Shown here piece after piece: positions 1 to 10,681 of a stretch of DNA of 64,000 nucleotides (within the stretch, counting starts at the first letter, position 1; each line of letters begins with the position of its first letter). The notes beneath the pieces were generated by a model. It did no database searches. It was not told the DNA's origin and worked only from the letters and a program-made list of their open reading frames with translations. Source of the stretch: Sipunculus nudus (lineage: Eukaryota > Annelida > Sipuncula > Golfingiida > Sipunculidae); NCBI GenBank assembly GCA_026874595.1, contig CM049314.1, forward strand, positions 57,956,300 through 58,020,299. Reading direction: 5' to 3'. The translations under genes and the position numbers were made by a program.

Positions 1-840
1 CAAATGTTCAATTCAGGCTTAAAAATCTAATTAATGAACTGGAATTTTTATTTCATTTAGGAAAATACATCAAGAACGCTAGGCCATTTTCCCATAATTG
101 ATAAAATATTCTGTCCCACTTAGCCAAGTCGAAGCACAGTAATCAATTTCTGTTTGTCATCAAAGATACTACAAAAATTATAATATCTTTGCTTTTCATT
201 AAATAGGATATTTACATTTTGGTTGTTGTAACTCATCTTTATAAAAGAACGAGGATTCCTTTATTTCTGCGCATCAACTGTATCCTGTACTTTTCCAGGA
301 TCACTTGAACTTATTTCTAACGTTTAAGGCAAAGATAAGGCCTCGTGAATGAATGTATTGCAGTTTTCTTAACTTAGCTTCGTTATGATAGTTAACTTCC
401 AACTATTCTTTTAGCGATATGCCTCACAATATATAAAACGGAGAATCGCTGAATCAGATAACACTCGAAATATTTCATGACCTCCAAATATTGGATAAAG
501 TATCTAGTTATGGAGGGTTTATGTATATATATATATATATAAGATTTTAATTTTATGTAATATAAATATAATACTAACCACAAATATAGATATATAATAT
601 AAAGTTCCATTGAAGGATAACATCTAATCTGTATCAGTATTTGTAATCTGGATTTACTTTACTCATTTGTAAAATGACGTTAAAATTTGAAATAGGAGCA
701 TTGTCTAAAGTTAAGTTGAAACTAAAAGAAAAAAACTTCATAGTATAAATAGTGTCAATCCTTTGTCCTGTATAGCTTTTAAGTTTATATATAAACCTTA
801 TTTATTTTCAAATGGATTGTACAACTAGTTATTATAGCTT
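1..840. repeat. Distal part of upstream flank A (segmental duplication)
   Basis: AT-rich non-coding sequence that aligns by eye with 50391-51200 ahead of acyl-CoA synthetase copy 4; for example, the block around 'aatgaactgg' and the block ending 'gcctcgtgaatgaat' recur in the same order. The left edge of this flank lies outside the window. A short (TA)n run sits at about 522-542. No gene is visible; short ORFs here are low-complexity. Confidence 0.7.
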
Positions 841-844
841 TTAC

Positions 845-1020
845 GAGGCACTCTTCATGGCTCGGATGTAGGCGCTCGGTAGTCGCTGAAGGTGGAGGAA
901 ACAGGAGGACCTGGAGAAAACCACCGACCTTGGACGGGCCCAAGCAATCGACTCTTGTAGCCAGCGGAGAAGGCAGAGCGTTTTACTACTCAGCTGTCCA
1001 CCAAGACTAAAAGCACCTGC
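845..1020 (-). repeat. SINE-like repeat, upstream flank A of copy 1
   Basis: A less AT-rich block with the phrase 'gagaaaaccaccgacctt' recurs at 51540-51720. Read on the minus strand it begins with an A-box-like 'cagctgagtagtaaaacgc', suggesting a tRNA-derived short interspersed repeat. The B box is not convincing. It could equally be a fragment of another common dispersed repeat. Confidence 0.4.
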
Positions 1021-1114
1021 AATAAATAGATGATATTAATTGCACTTCACTCGAGGAAAAAGCATATAGGCATTCTAAGGGCAAATTTAAACAGAAACTG
1101 CTCAGTACACTTAC

Positions 1115-1160
1115 GTCGGCCTTTTGTTTTAAAATCGTAATAACAGCAAATGGGAATTAA
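1115..1160 (-). other. Possible 46-nt minus-strand exon (unknown gene)
   Basis: On the minus strand this segment follows a good acceptor (tttttctaattcgcag) and is followed by a consensus donor (gtaagtgt). It would encode about 15 residues, LIPICCYYDFKTKGR, in phase with the exon at 1609-1752. In the duplicate (about 51831-51877) the donor GT has become CT and in-frame stops have appeared, so that copy is dead. A short exon like this could arise by chance; its value comes from the better-supported neighbour. Confidence 0.3.
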
Positions 1161-1608
1161 CTGCGAATTAGAAAAATATTGTGAGACAAACTGGTGTATA
1201 TACTGTGCATACTGGCTGATATATTTTGCATACACTGGTGACCAGTAATTTATGTAATCTAATAAGAGGGTCATGTACATTAACCCTTTCTTGAACCTTG
1301 AAAGCTTAAGGGCAAGCGTATTATATAACTAACAGCAGATATGTTATGTTATCCCGAAATGAGTATTGATATATTCCACCTAGGTCAAAATTGAGACAAA
1401 TACGCAAATAAAAGTGGTAATGATTTAAAGACAATCTATTTAATGCGCCAGAATTACAAATTCACTACAACTTTATATCATTTCATAACGCAGCAGCGAC
1501 CTAACACATTTAAAACGTTAGAAGACAATAAGTCCATCCGATGAGTAGAAAAGTGAACATAGCATAAAAGGTGACCACATTACATTGAGGAATAAAAACA
1601 AAGTGTAC

Positions 1609-1752
1609 CTGACATGAGCATGGATCAAACGTCATTGGCGTGACGGTGCACTTTTTCTGTGGCCGAAAAATGGTAGACTGTGTACCGTATGTTACGAGCT
1701 GAAGGCTCATGGGCGTATTTGCAAAGTCAATAAATGGACAATTAACAACGGC
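1609..1752 (-). other. Probable 144-nt minus-strand exon, gene not recognised
   Basis: On the minus strand the segment starts after 'tttaatgtttcag' and ends at CAG|gtacac, giving exactly 48 open codons (starts AVVNCPFIDF, ends MTFDPCSCQ, with four cysteines). The paralogous segment in flank A of copy 4 keeps the same splice sites and frame with mostly conservative changes (the KCTVTPMTFDPC-like core is retained) but has one in-frame TAG (CAG to TAG) and a 6-nt in-frame insertion. Frame conservation between duplicates is the evidence that it once coded. I do not recognise the family; cysteine content suggests an extracellular protein. It runs antisense to the synthetase gene. Confidence 0.45.
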
Positions 1753-2132
1753 CTGAAACATTAAAGCATATATATTTGAATACAGGAAAAACAGGTTCTG
1801 TCCAATTATATATACACAAGTAGTGCAAAGCAAACTTTGTGACTTATGTTTTTGACTGGGAGGGCATTCAAATTACCGCTGGCTTTCTCACACTGTGCAC
1901 AAAAGTACCTAAGTGGCTGACTGACTTTTCTAGGTATGTAATGAACTAGTGGATTCAGGCTGAAGCCATCTAGCGGAGGTTACATTTACTAGATTCCCTG
2001 GTCGGAAACTAAATTTACATTAATATACAGATACAGTAAACTCTCACCTAACGTCCACCTCGGTACAGGTAAAACCTCAAAACGACGATCACTTTTTCAT
2101 TGCTTCTTTCTATATATCTTTCAATTTAAATC

Positions 2133-2552
2133 TGGGACACCGGCCACCTCTTTTTTTCTGTTTTACGAACAGTTATTTTGGCCCACACGAGTGACCAGAC
2201 AGTGGACCATATCAGTTAGAGGTATGCGGTAAACTTTAGTATTCCAGTTAGTAATGAAGATATATATGGCAATCATAGATACTAATATTAACAATGCATA
2301 GCCATACGGGCTGTTGCGAAATCCTTTGGAAGTCAAACCTCGCTTAGACGACAATCTCGAAAATGCAGTACTGAATAAAATGGCATAAAAATGGATAAAC
2401 TGTTTGTCGGTTACTGCATTGTGATATTGCTTAAATTAAAACCTCAAGAAACCATAAGATATTGACTTGCGAATATGAGAGTAACCTCAGTATATTTGGA
2501 TTTGGTTAAGTGCGAAGTCCGTACCACGGTATATGCGAGCACAGTGTTACAC

Positions 2553-2612
<60 letters not shown>

Positions 2613-2637
2613 TGTGTGTGTGTGTTGGTGTATAGGC
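2133..2637. other. Copy-1-only segment with (GA)n(GT)n and a hydrophobic minus-strand ORF
   Basis: About 500 bp present here and absent from flank A of copy 4, where flanking sequences meet near 52850. It ends with a long (GA)n tract followed by (GT)n at about 2558-2625. On the minus strand a 2163-2390 reading frame contains one strongly hydrophobic stretch (YALLILVSMIAIYIFI) after a basic segment, as in a signal anchor. A possible acceptor (ttttattcag) precedes it, but no convincing donor or start codon is visible. It could be a further exon of the minus-strand gene or chance. Confidence 0.3.
2558..2625. repeat. (GA)n followed by (GT)n microsatellite
   Basis: Uninterrupted 'ga' dinucleotides run into 'tgtgtg'. 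The two ORFs that cross it in opposite directions (RERERE... and SLSLSL...) are microsatellite translations, not genes. Confidence 0.95.
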
Positions 2638-2639
2638 CG

Positions 2640-3640
2640 CAGCTGTTGTTGTCCGTAGTTGACCTAAACGAAGACATGGTATATGAGGCCAATTTTATAA
2701 TTTTTTAATGAGCAATTGGCGGTGACCTCAAACGTTGTAATTATAAGGATGGTGATGCTTTAATTGTGTCAGGCGAATCAAGTACACCATAAAAAGATCG
2801 TAATGTGCTAATTACAGTGCTATGTGTTTTTGCATTTGTAAGGAACAACAGCACGGGAAGTTAACGTTTTGCTGTCAGTGTCCAGAAGCTGAGGGAACAT
2901 TGCAGCCGGATATAAAATAGAAGATAGAAGAATATCGTCATCATAGGTCAAACTTTATTTTATTATTTGGATATCATTTGAGTTTATTATTCTTTGTACT
3001 ACCTGTGTATTTGTCCAATGACCACGAAAACGGTGATCTTCATCTGGATCTGAAAGGTCATGTCACCCGAAACGCAGGGTTATTGTGAACCCCGTATTTT
3101 CCAAATGTTGTACATCTTGATTTGTACCTAGTCGTTGGATTGATCGGAAGACAGGTGAACTTGACCATGGTCGTCATAGTCAAATTTGCGGAAATAGAGG
3201 AATTTATGAGTTATAAATTTCCATATTCTTTCAAGTACTGCATATTTTTCCTTAAATTGTATATACAAATTTTATCAGCAAAGGTTTCAGAAGAGTTTGA
3301 AAAAAATTGTTGCCTTGACCTTGGAAAGGGTTTATGTATGCCTCAGTTGAAGGGGACCTTTTTAAAATGGGGCATGCCTGATGTCTGGGAATACAACGGA
3401 TATTCGGTGCTAGATCTTTCTAGGGTTTAATTCATTTAAATTCGGATCCGAGAAGATGAAATTGCAAATCAAATATTTCTAACAATATTTCATATTCTAC
3501 CTCCATAACAAGACAGAGCTGGATACTGCAGATGAGAGTATTATCTTTTCATATAAAAATACAGTCATTATCTTTCAATTAAATTTGTTTATATAGTTTA
3601 TGCAGTGATGTAAATACCTTATCTTTATTTTCTCTGTTTC
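2640..3640 (+). promoter_or_regulatory. Gene-proximal upstream region of copy 1, with intron 3' part
   Basis: Conserved by eye with 52860-53840 (copy 4) and, over its last several hundred bases, with 24540-25150 and 42400-43010 (copies 2 and 3), including the 'gatcggaagac.ggtgaac' and 'tcatataaaaa.acagtcattatct' blocks. Because an acceptor lies at its end, at least its 3' part is probably the intron separating a non-coding leader exon from the coding exon. I could not locate the leader exon or a TATA box. Confidence 0.4.
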
Positions 3641-3642
3641 AG
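3628..3642 (+). promoter_or_regulatory. Splice acceptor before copy 1 coding exon
   Basis: The pyrimidine tract and AG (ttttctctgtttcag) stand 13 nt before the ATG at 3656. The same arrangement occurs at copies 3 and 4 but not copy 2, so the gene is inferred to have a spliced 5' untranslated exon. Confidence 0.65.
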
Positions 3643-3655
3643 TTTTAAAAGAGCG

Positions 3656-5305
3656 ATGGACCAGAAGAGCTACATTAATAGTCCATCATCATTTCCCCTC
3701 ATGTATACAACATGGCCGGAACTGTTAGATGAACGTGTCAAGGAAAACCCAAACAAGGTAGCGCTAAAGATTTACACAGAGGATATGAATTCCGATTCGC
3801 TAACATACGCCGAACTCCAGCAGAGATCCTTGGCGGTTGCTACTGTACTCCGACGCTCGGTGCCTGAAATGGAATATGAGGACACGGTAGGCATAATCGG
3901 TGCTAACACGTGCGAACTGCTAATAACCATACATGCAGTTTTCGCTCTAGGCGCTGTGATTGTGTTTCTTCCACATCATGCTAAAACAGCTAAAGACCTA
4001 CGTCCCTTCCTGCAAACAACACAGTGTAAATTATTGGTTTTCCAGCATGGTAGTTTGGATTCCTCCACATTGGGTCCATTAGAGGAACAGGGAACCCGAC
4101 TAGTTCGTTATGGATGCAATGGTGAGGAGGGCATCAATGGGATTAGATCCCTCGGCAAACTTCTGGAAAATGTGACTTCATCGGAAGTGAATGATACGAA
4201 GAAATTGAAAAATGAAATTCACTCCGATTTGGCAGCCACAGTGTTTTTTACTTCAGGGAGCACTGGCGTTCCTAAAGCTGTTACTTACTCACATTTCCAG
4301 CTGATTAACAATGTCCATATTTTCGGAAAACAACTGAAGCTTACGCATAACGATATTTTCTTCAACGACAGGGCCATTGTCCATATTGCGTCATTCGTAT
4401 GCATACATTGGTTTCTGGTATCAGGCCTGTGCTCCGTCTGTCTGGACACTCATGTCACAAGAACGGACATAAAGACAATATTTGAAATCACTAAAAGAGA
4501 AAATTGCACCGTTTCCCTGGCGTTTGGTTATGTTCTCTTCGATATGCTAAACGCCGAAAAATTAGCAAAGCAATACCTTAGTTCCCTAAGGCTTGTCATC
4601 ACAGCGGGGCAGACGCTGAACGAACGATTAGCATCAGAATTCCGACGGGTGCTGCCAGATATTTGGCTGGTTAATGGGTTTGGGTCAACAGAAATAGGAT
4701 ACACTCTGATGAATCAGGAACGATTGGAGGAGCGGGAAGACGGCTTCATAGGGCCGCCCCTGCCGTACTATGAAATGAAAATTGTTGGAGATCATGGTGA
4801 AACATTACGACTTGGCGAAATTGGCGAACTGCATATAAGAGGCCTTTTAATGGCGATGGGGTATATGCGTGGAGACAACCTACAGGATCTGACGTCACGG
4901 GAGGGGTGGTTTGCCACCGGTGACATGGCCGTGTTGAACGGTAGCGGTCATATCAAGATCGTTGGCAGATGCGCGGACATAATTAAACGTGCTGCGATTA
5001 AAATATATCCAACAGAAGTTGAAAACGTTATTTCTGAACATCCTGAAATCAGTGCTGTCCAAGTGTTTGGCGTCCCCGACGAGCGACTCGGAGAAGAGAT
5101 CTATGCATGCGTGATTCTGAAGCAGGGCAGCACGATGAATGAGGCGGATTTGTTGGATTGGTCTGCTGGAAGATTCAAAGATTCCAAAGTTGGAGATAAT
5201 AGGGCCCCGAAGTTTGTGGAAGTATTTGGAGACTTTCCACGCCTTCCTTCTGGAAAGGTTTTCCGAAAAGGACTGAAGGCAGAAATCCTTGGGCGTATGG
5301 GCTAG
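3656..5305 (+). CDS. Acyl-CoA synthetase, ANL superfamily (ACSF2-like), copy 1
   Basis: Predicted 549-aa adenylate-forming enzyme that would activate a carboxylic (probably fatty) acid with ATP and load it on CoA. All core motifs are visible: P-loop TSGSTGVPK (199-207), A5 GFGSTE (341-346), A7 TGD (421-423), hinge/A8 GR.ADIIKRA.IKIYPTEVE (437-456, hinge Asp441), and A10 LPSGKVFRK with the catalytic-type Lys534. Order and spacing fit a complete enzyme. Human ACSF2 is longer because of a mitochondrial presequence; no presequence, signal peptide or C-terminal SKL is seen, so a cytosolic location is inferred. The first ATG lies 13 nt after a splice acceptor and the coding region is one exon. Residue 447, normally Gly in A8, is Ala. 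It is closest to copy 4. The substrate cannot be read from sequence; 4CL/luciferase-like activity is an alternative. Confidence 0.93.
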   Translation: MDQKSYINSPSSFPLMYTTWPELLDERVKENPNKVALKIYTEDMNSDSLTYAELQQRSLAVATVLRRSVPEMEYEDTVGIIGANTCELLITIHAVFALGAVIVFLPHHAKTAKDLRPFLQTTQCKLLVFQHGSLDSSTLGPLEEQGTRLVRYGCNGEEGINGIRSLGKLLENVTSSEVNDTKKLKNEIHSDLAATVFFTSGSTGVPKAVTYSHFQLINNVHIFGKQLKLTHNDIFFNDRAIVHIASFVCIHWFLVSGLCSVCLDTHVTRTDIKTIFEITKRENCTVSLAFGYVLFDMLNAEKLAKQYLSSLRLVITAGQTLNERLASEFRRVLPDIWLVNGFGSTEIGYTLMNQERLEEREDGFIGPPLPYYEMKIVGDHGETLRLGEIGELHIRGLLMAMGYMRGDNLQDLTSREGWFATGDMAVLNGSGHIKIVGRCADIIKRAAIKIYPTEVENVISEHPEISAVQVFGVPDERLGEEIYACVILKQGSTMNEADLLDWSAGRFKDSKVGDNRAPKFVEVFGDFPRLPSGKVFRKGLKAEILGRMG

Positions 5306-6985
5306 AACAGGTTCATATTAACATCTGACCTTTGCATTTAAGCAAAGAAAAGATATATTTTTAAATTACTAATATAATATCTGCAACATAAATATCACTG
5401 ATGATAAATGCGAGATGCTTTTCTTAATCACCTGTACATATCAGCTTATGCTATTATTTGTAAACAAATATTATTATATATTATCATGGTCAAAGGAAGC
5501 ATTTCATATTCTTTACATTTTTAGCGAACCTATTTGCTTTTTCGATGGTTTGTGGCTTTATCCTTCGTCTGAAGGTTTATAATTTCAAGTAATATACCGG
5601 TTGTCTGAAAGATTTAATGAAAGCGGTCAGCAGTTGATTCTGTGTAAAATGTAAAGATCGAACAAAATGGCCTTTAAAAATCCTTTAAAAAATACCTCAC
5701 ACTATATATATATTTTAAATGCTTACTGGATTGTAAATTTAAGGCCTAACCTAAACAACTAAGGCCATTGTGACTTACATTTTGCAAGTTACACCTGTTT
5801 TTGTGTGCTTTTAATACACAGATGTTTACACACTGTTCAAGTCAGCTGGGCGTCATTACTAATGGGTCACTTATTGTTTGGTTTGTTGAATGTCTGCTGC
5901 TATTAAATTCTGTGTTTTTGATTGAGCAAAGAACAGAGTGATTCATGTAAGTTTTTATTAAATCAGTGTTAGAAATAAAATTAGGAAGGTTCGTTAAAAA
6001 ATATTGTTTTATTTACCTTTGTATGTAATATCATACAAATTTCATGAAGATTTCGGAATATTCCTCCTCTTCCATGACAAACTGACAGCCTTGTAATCCG
6101 ACATAAATACGAGGACTATCAAATTATGACCATATATGCAAAAAAATCTGCATATAAACCTTACTTGCTTGATAGCTACACTATTACCTAAATTAATGTA
6201 GGATGCATTATGTGAAGAGGATAAAGTAAAAAAAATCATCTGGACCTGAGAATTTAAAATACGACGCCTATCGAGATTAAATAAAAAAGATAAAGGCTAC
6301 ACCAAGCATAGCGCCATATCGGCCCTTTGACATTACGACCAGATTGAGTGGGCTTACTAGCCCAAATACCATTGCCTACCGAGTCGGGTTGTCACGGCTA
6401 CACAAAGCATTAATTGTTCTACTGTTTCTGGGAACAAAAATATGGTGCGAGCGGGAATTTTGAAAGTTTACAAGGAAAATTTTTAAGATTCACTTTATTT
6501 CCCGAGTTTTATTTGCAGAGTGGAAATAAACTATTGTATAATAATAATAATACACGAGGCGGACTATTGCACCTTAACCTCATAACAATATATATAGTGT
6601 GATAATTAAGCAAGATAATAAAAAAAACACAGACAAAATTCTGAGAAAAAAGTCCTTTACCTTGACTGTCACCTTATGATTCATTACCTTATATTGTTTT
6701 ATATTGACCTGATTGCCAAGTCATGGCTGTTAGTGTGCCGACCAAGCCAGCATTTAGGCCTCTTACTGTAATTTGCTAGTGATAAAAATGTGGTTAATGT
6801 CGAGTCATGCTACTCACATCCAACGGGTCATGAACACTTGATGGATTTTTTTTTATTTGGGGGGGGGGCAGGGTCAAGTCATTAATACATTCACAAAACG
6901 ACTCCTCCGCTAACCGTTGTTTTGTGCAACCTTGGCCTTCCTGTACTTTTCCGTTGCAGGGGTGGATCCAGGATTATTGAAATAT
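5306..6985. repeat. Downstream flank B of copy 1, proximal part
   Basis: Non-coding AT-rich sequence collinear with 26819-30440, 44682-48990 and 55512-57600 behind the other copies. Shared landmarks include 'ttttagcgaacctat', 'gtggctttatcc', 'cttgtaatccgacataaat' and 'gcaggggtggatccagg'. Relative to copies 2-4 it lacks most of the roughly 500-bp tandem repeat block, only a tail near 5735-5830 remaining, and the hAT-like MITE. No gene is seen. Confidence 0.75.
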
Positions 6986-7049
6986 GGGGGGTGGGGACAT
7001 ATATAGAGCATATATGATGGATCACTGCCACCATATCTTTCGTCAAAAA

Positions 7050-7424
7050 TATGTATTTATCGGCCGGTGCGCACCCTACGCTCTTCTAACGAAAGTCTTC
7101 TAATATTGCCTAAGTGCCGTACGAAAGTCGGTGAACGTTCTTTCAGTTATATTGCCCCTAAGATCTGGAATTCCCTTCCAGCTGAACTTAGAAAATCCCC
7201 CACTATCAATACTTTTAAGACAAATCTTAAAACATACCTATTTCTGCAGGCATTTTGTAATTAGCAACCTTTACCATACATGTAATCTCGGGTGTGTGTG
7301 GTTGAGTAGGTGTGTGTGTGTGTGTGTGTGAGTGTGCTTATATATTTATATATTGTGTAACTGATGTGTAAAAATGCAAGCGCTGTGAGTCTGATCTTGG
7401 AGTTCAGCGCTATATAAGTACTAT

Positions 7425-7450
<26 letters not shown>
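7050..7450 (+). mobile_element. 5'-truncated LINE 3' end (L2/CR1-like)
   Basis: The frame from 7067 to 7264 encodes the conserved extreme C-terminus of a non-LTR reverse transcriptase ORF (TKVGERSFSYIAPKIWNSLP, then TFKTNLKTYLF). The following untranslated part ends in 'agcgctatataag' and a run of ATT, the kind of 3' end found in L2/CR1-type LINEs. The segment is absent from the matching positions near 30430 and 48990, so it inserted after the flank duplications separated. RT and endonuclease domains are missing by 5' truncation. Confidence 0.8.
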
Positions 7451-7470
<20 letters not shown>

Positions 7471-7520
7471 TTTAAATATATATACTCCCCAAGAGTGATA
7501 TATATATATATATATATATT

Positions 7521-7551
<31 letters not shown>

Positions 7552-7555
7552 ATTT
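7444..7555. repeat. (TA)n microsatellite cluster
   Basis: Alternating TA runs broken by a short spacer; no coding potential. Confidence 0.95.
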
Positions 7556-7992
7556 AACGTAAACGGCGGAATTCATTGAAGGGAAATCATTTAGCTACAG
7601 AAATGTTTATATCTGAATCCATCATTGGTATATATCCAAATTAATTATTCTTCTGAAAATACAAATAGATATCAGCATGGCACAGACACACGCTTATAGC
7701 CCGGTGATTCTTTGTTTCTTTTTAAACTTTTGTGCTTAAATTGATTCGGGGGACTTTTATCTTAGCTGACTGAAAGTCATATGAGCTACAGTGATCACTC
7801 TTTGTCCGTCGTCCATTGGGCCATCCGGCCATCCGGCCGTCGGTCCGTTAACGGGGCTAAGTTCGTGACCGCTGGACCTAGAATCTTCTCACTCAACATC
7901 CCGGGAGGTCCATGAAAGATCTCCTAGCAAACCTGAAGTCCAGTCGTTCTCGCCCGCGGAGGAAAGACTTCATTCCCGCATATCATTTCTAC

Positions 7993-8076
<84 letters not shown>

Positions 8077-8250
8077 TACAATATGCTGTCATACGTTTGT
8101 TCGATTTCAGAAATATACTGATTGAATAGCATCTGACCTACAATTGTTGTTACCAGTTTAAAATCATACATAGAAAAAAGACTTTCGAAAGAGGAGGGAT
8201 AACGAAACCCAAGCAAGATAAATTCTCAGTTCTGTTATGATACCGGTATA
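7556..8250. repeat. Flank B continuation with GTCCGTC bivalve-type repeat and (TA)n
   Basis: Collinear with 30610-31075. It contains 'gagctacagtgatcactc' followed by 'tgtccgtcgtcc' (7780-7815), a phrase I know as a very common dispersed bivalve repeat, and a long (TA)n at about 7998-8075. The 69-aa ORF through the TA tract is not a gene. Confidence 0.65.
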
Positions 8251-8254
8251 CCTA

Positions 8255-9887
8255 AGCTAAAAGAATCCGACTTCCCAATGCAGCGCTGGAGAAAAATGGT
8301 TGGACACTGCTAATCAATGATAACCTTGGTCCATTGATCCAAAAGTCTGACCAACTACATCTTAATTAGAAAGGCACACAGGTCTTTCGTTCAAATATAT
8401 GTATTGAAATCAAAATTGCAACCTCACTTAAAAATTTTCACACGCAAGCCGTAATAGAATTGACATGAACTGTACCCCTTGCAACCTGAACAACTTACCC
8501 TATCAAATAATTGACAGTTACATTCCTGTTGGTCACAATGAACCGCCTATCTGCTCGCAGAAAACTGGAACTTCTATTAGACACTGTTACAAAGTATCAA
8601 CAATCAACATGGCCTTACTATAATCCACTTAAATATAAGAAGTCTTCCCCCTTAATTTGATGAACTATCGCTCCTACTTAAGGTTTATACAGTCCATGTA
8701 GCTTGTCTCTCTAGGACTTATATACGATATACTGTTGGGTAAACTAAAACAATATGGCGTGTTATATAAGCAGTTCGTCCGATTCCATAACCATAATTCC
8801 GCATTGAGGTCCGTTAATACTGGTGTACCACAAGGCACGGTACTCGGACCTATTCTGCTTTTATTATACCATAACGACTTGCCTGTTTATATAACAGACG
8901 CTAAATGTTCAATTTATGCTGACGACATCACTCTATACGCAGACGTTGAGGAATTCTCTCACCTTGGCCTCATAATTGATTCACATCTCCCATGGAAATC
9001 TTACACTTCTGCTGGTTTAAAAAAGTTATGTTGCAAAAAAGGGCTATTACACAGACAAAGCAAATATCTGCCACCAAAGGTTCTACTCACAATATATCAT
9101 GGTTTCCTTCAGCCGACATTAGACTTTGGCTTAACTGTATGGGGCAGCTGTCCGAGCATCTTCCGTGCCGCTATCCAACGTATTCAGTGTCGGGTGGCAA
9201 GGAATATAACAAGAAGCTATAACCCGTCACAAAGTAGTCTGGAATTAATCAAAGAGATAGTTTGATGACAGTCGAGCAGCGATACCTTTTATCTGTTGTG
9301 ACTTATAAATGCATAAATGGTTTAGCCCCTGCGTATCTATGTGATAAATTCGCTCTGGCTAAAGACATTCATCATCATTCCACACGCTCAACCAATAACA
9401 ATAACTGTATCCTTCCCAAACCACGGATTGAATCTTTCAAAGCTGCTTTATTCTATGCAGGCAGTATCCTAGTGAATGCCCTTCCCCTGGACATTAAATG
9501 CGCCGCTAATTCGCAGAGTTTTTTAATAGCTACCACGTGCGTACTTTTCTAGTCTAACAGCGGTTTCTTAGTTTTGGCACTATACGAGATTGTTTAAGTT
9601 AGAATATTCGTTCTTACCACTCTTAGTACGAATATCTCCATGATAATCTATTTATTTTAAAGTATAATCTGTCATTTTGTAATAGTGTTATTGTCTTAGT
9701 AAGTCTTTCATATTCGTATTGTAATTTGTACTTTAATTCTATTTCATGGTCATATTTTGTTGTTTAAAAATTTCTTGTACTTTATATATGTAACAGGGCC
9801 CTGCTTACAAGAGAAGTGTTCTTCTGGTGCAGGCTACCCTGCATGTTATTGTAATAAATCTATTACTTAATAAATAAATAATCCTTA
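8255..9887 (+). mobile_element. Degenerate LINE with reverse transcriptase, inserted in flank B of copy 1
   Basis: A 1.6-kb insertion relative to copy 2, where flanking sequences meet near 31075-31095. Frame 8735-9265 carries RT palm signatures GVPQGTVLGPILLLLYHNDL and SIYADDITLYA (YADD at 8915-8926), then jumps, apparently by internal deletion, to the thumb/connection region (HLGLIIDSHLPWKSY). A one-frame shift leads into 9262-9552, which holds a Jockey/CR1-type C-terminus (YKCINGLAPAYL). The 3' end is 'taataaatctatt' plus TAAA repeats at 9850-9887. The endonuclease is missing. It is non-functional. Confidence 0.85.
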
Positions 9888-10680
9888 GAGACACTTGCCG
9901 TAGAACACAACCACTAGCGACCTGATAAAGAACTACTCTTTGTACTTATGTATTTGCTCGGAACATGTTCAATGAACCTGGACGCTGATGCGCACCTTGC
10001 GATATCATGGCGCAGATTTTGGGTCCACGAATGAGGAGAACTCTCAATTTGCATTTGTACACCGCACCCTGCATTCTAACCTGATTTCTCAGTGAATAGT
10101 GCAATATCTTTCCGAAAGCACTTGCTTAAGTGATGACACCCTGTATATTATGCATTACAATATCGGAAACACTGTCAGAATAACTGATTTGGTGTTTTAC
10201 TAACAGTTGTCATAAATTGTCATAAATAATTGATACAACATTATCACGACATAGTAACCAATGATGAGATTTACTTTGCCCCTATTCTCCTTACAATGTT
10301 TTTTTTTGGCTGGCAGAACAAGGCTTTTTGAGGTACCATAATACCTCTGACACAGCTTTGGCTGAACCTTCCCTCTTAGCATGGCAGGTCAGTTTTTATC
10401 TTTTGTATTGATCACCTTATTCAGTACATGACTACTTGTCCGCTTGAACACTTATTCGTTCGTATGGCAATACAATTAAGCCCGAGATAACGCTAACTGG
10501 TTTTGTATGGAGAATTCGACACATTCAGTTTCAGCAAGGTGGTGATAATGCCACCCCTGTCCACTTACCTAGGGGCGTAAATAGAAGGGGGGGGGGGGGT
10601 AGTCAAAGTTTTACAAAGTTGGGATAGTCAATGTAATCACCACCCTCTACCCCTGATTTTCAGAGAAAAATGTTTATATA
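9888..10680. repeat. Flank B continuation with G-run foldback repeat
   Basis: Collinear with 31090-31905 (shared 'gatatcatggc.cagattttgggtccacgaatga' broken into the same blocks). It ends in a GGGG...CCCC repeat at about 10563-10665. Small antisense ORFs here are not conserved in the duplicate. Confidence 0.65.
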
Positions 10681-10681
10681 T

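Noticed and set aside
2444..2708. Overlapping ORFs with SLSLSL and RERERE repeats
   Set aside because: They are translations of the (GA)n microsatellite on opposite strands.
3122..3430. 102-aa ORF before copy 1
   Set aside because: The homologous sequence before copies 2-4 does not keep the frame; it lies in the inferred intron.
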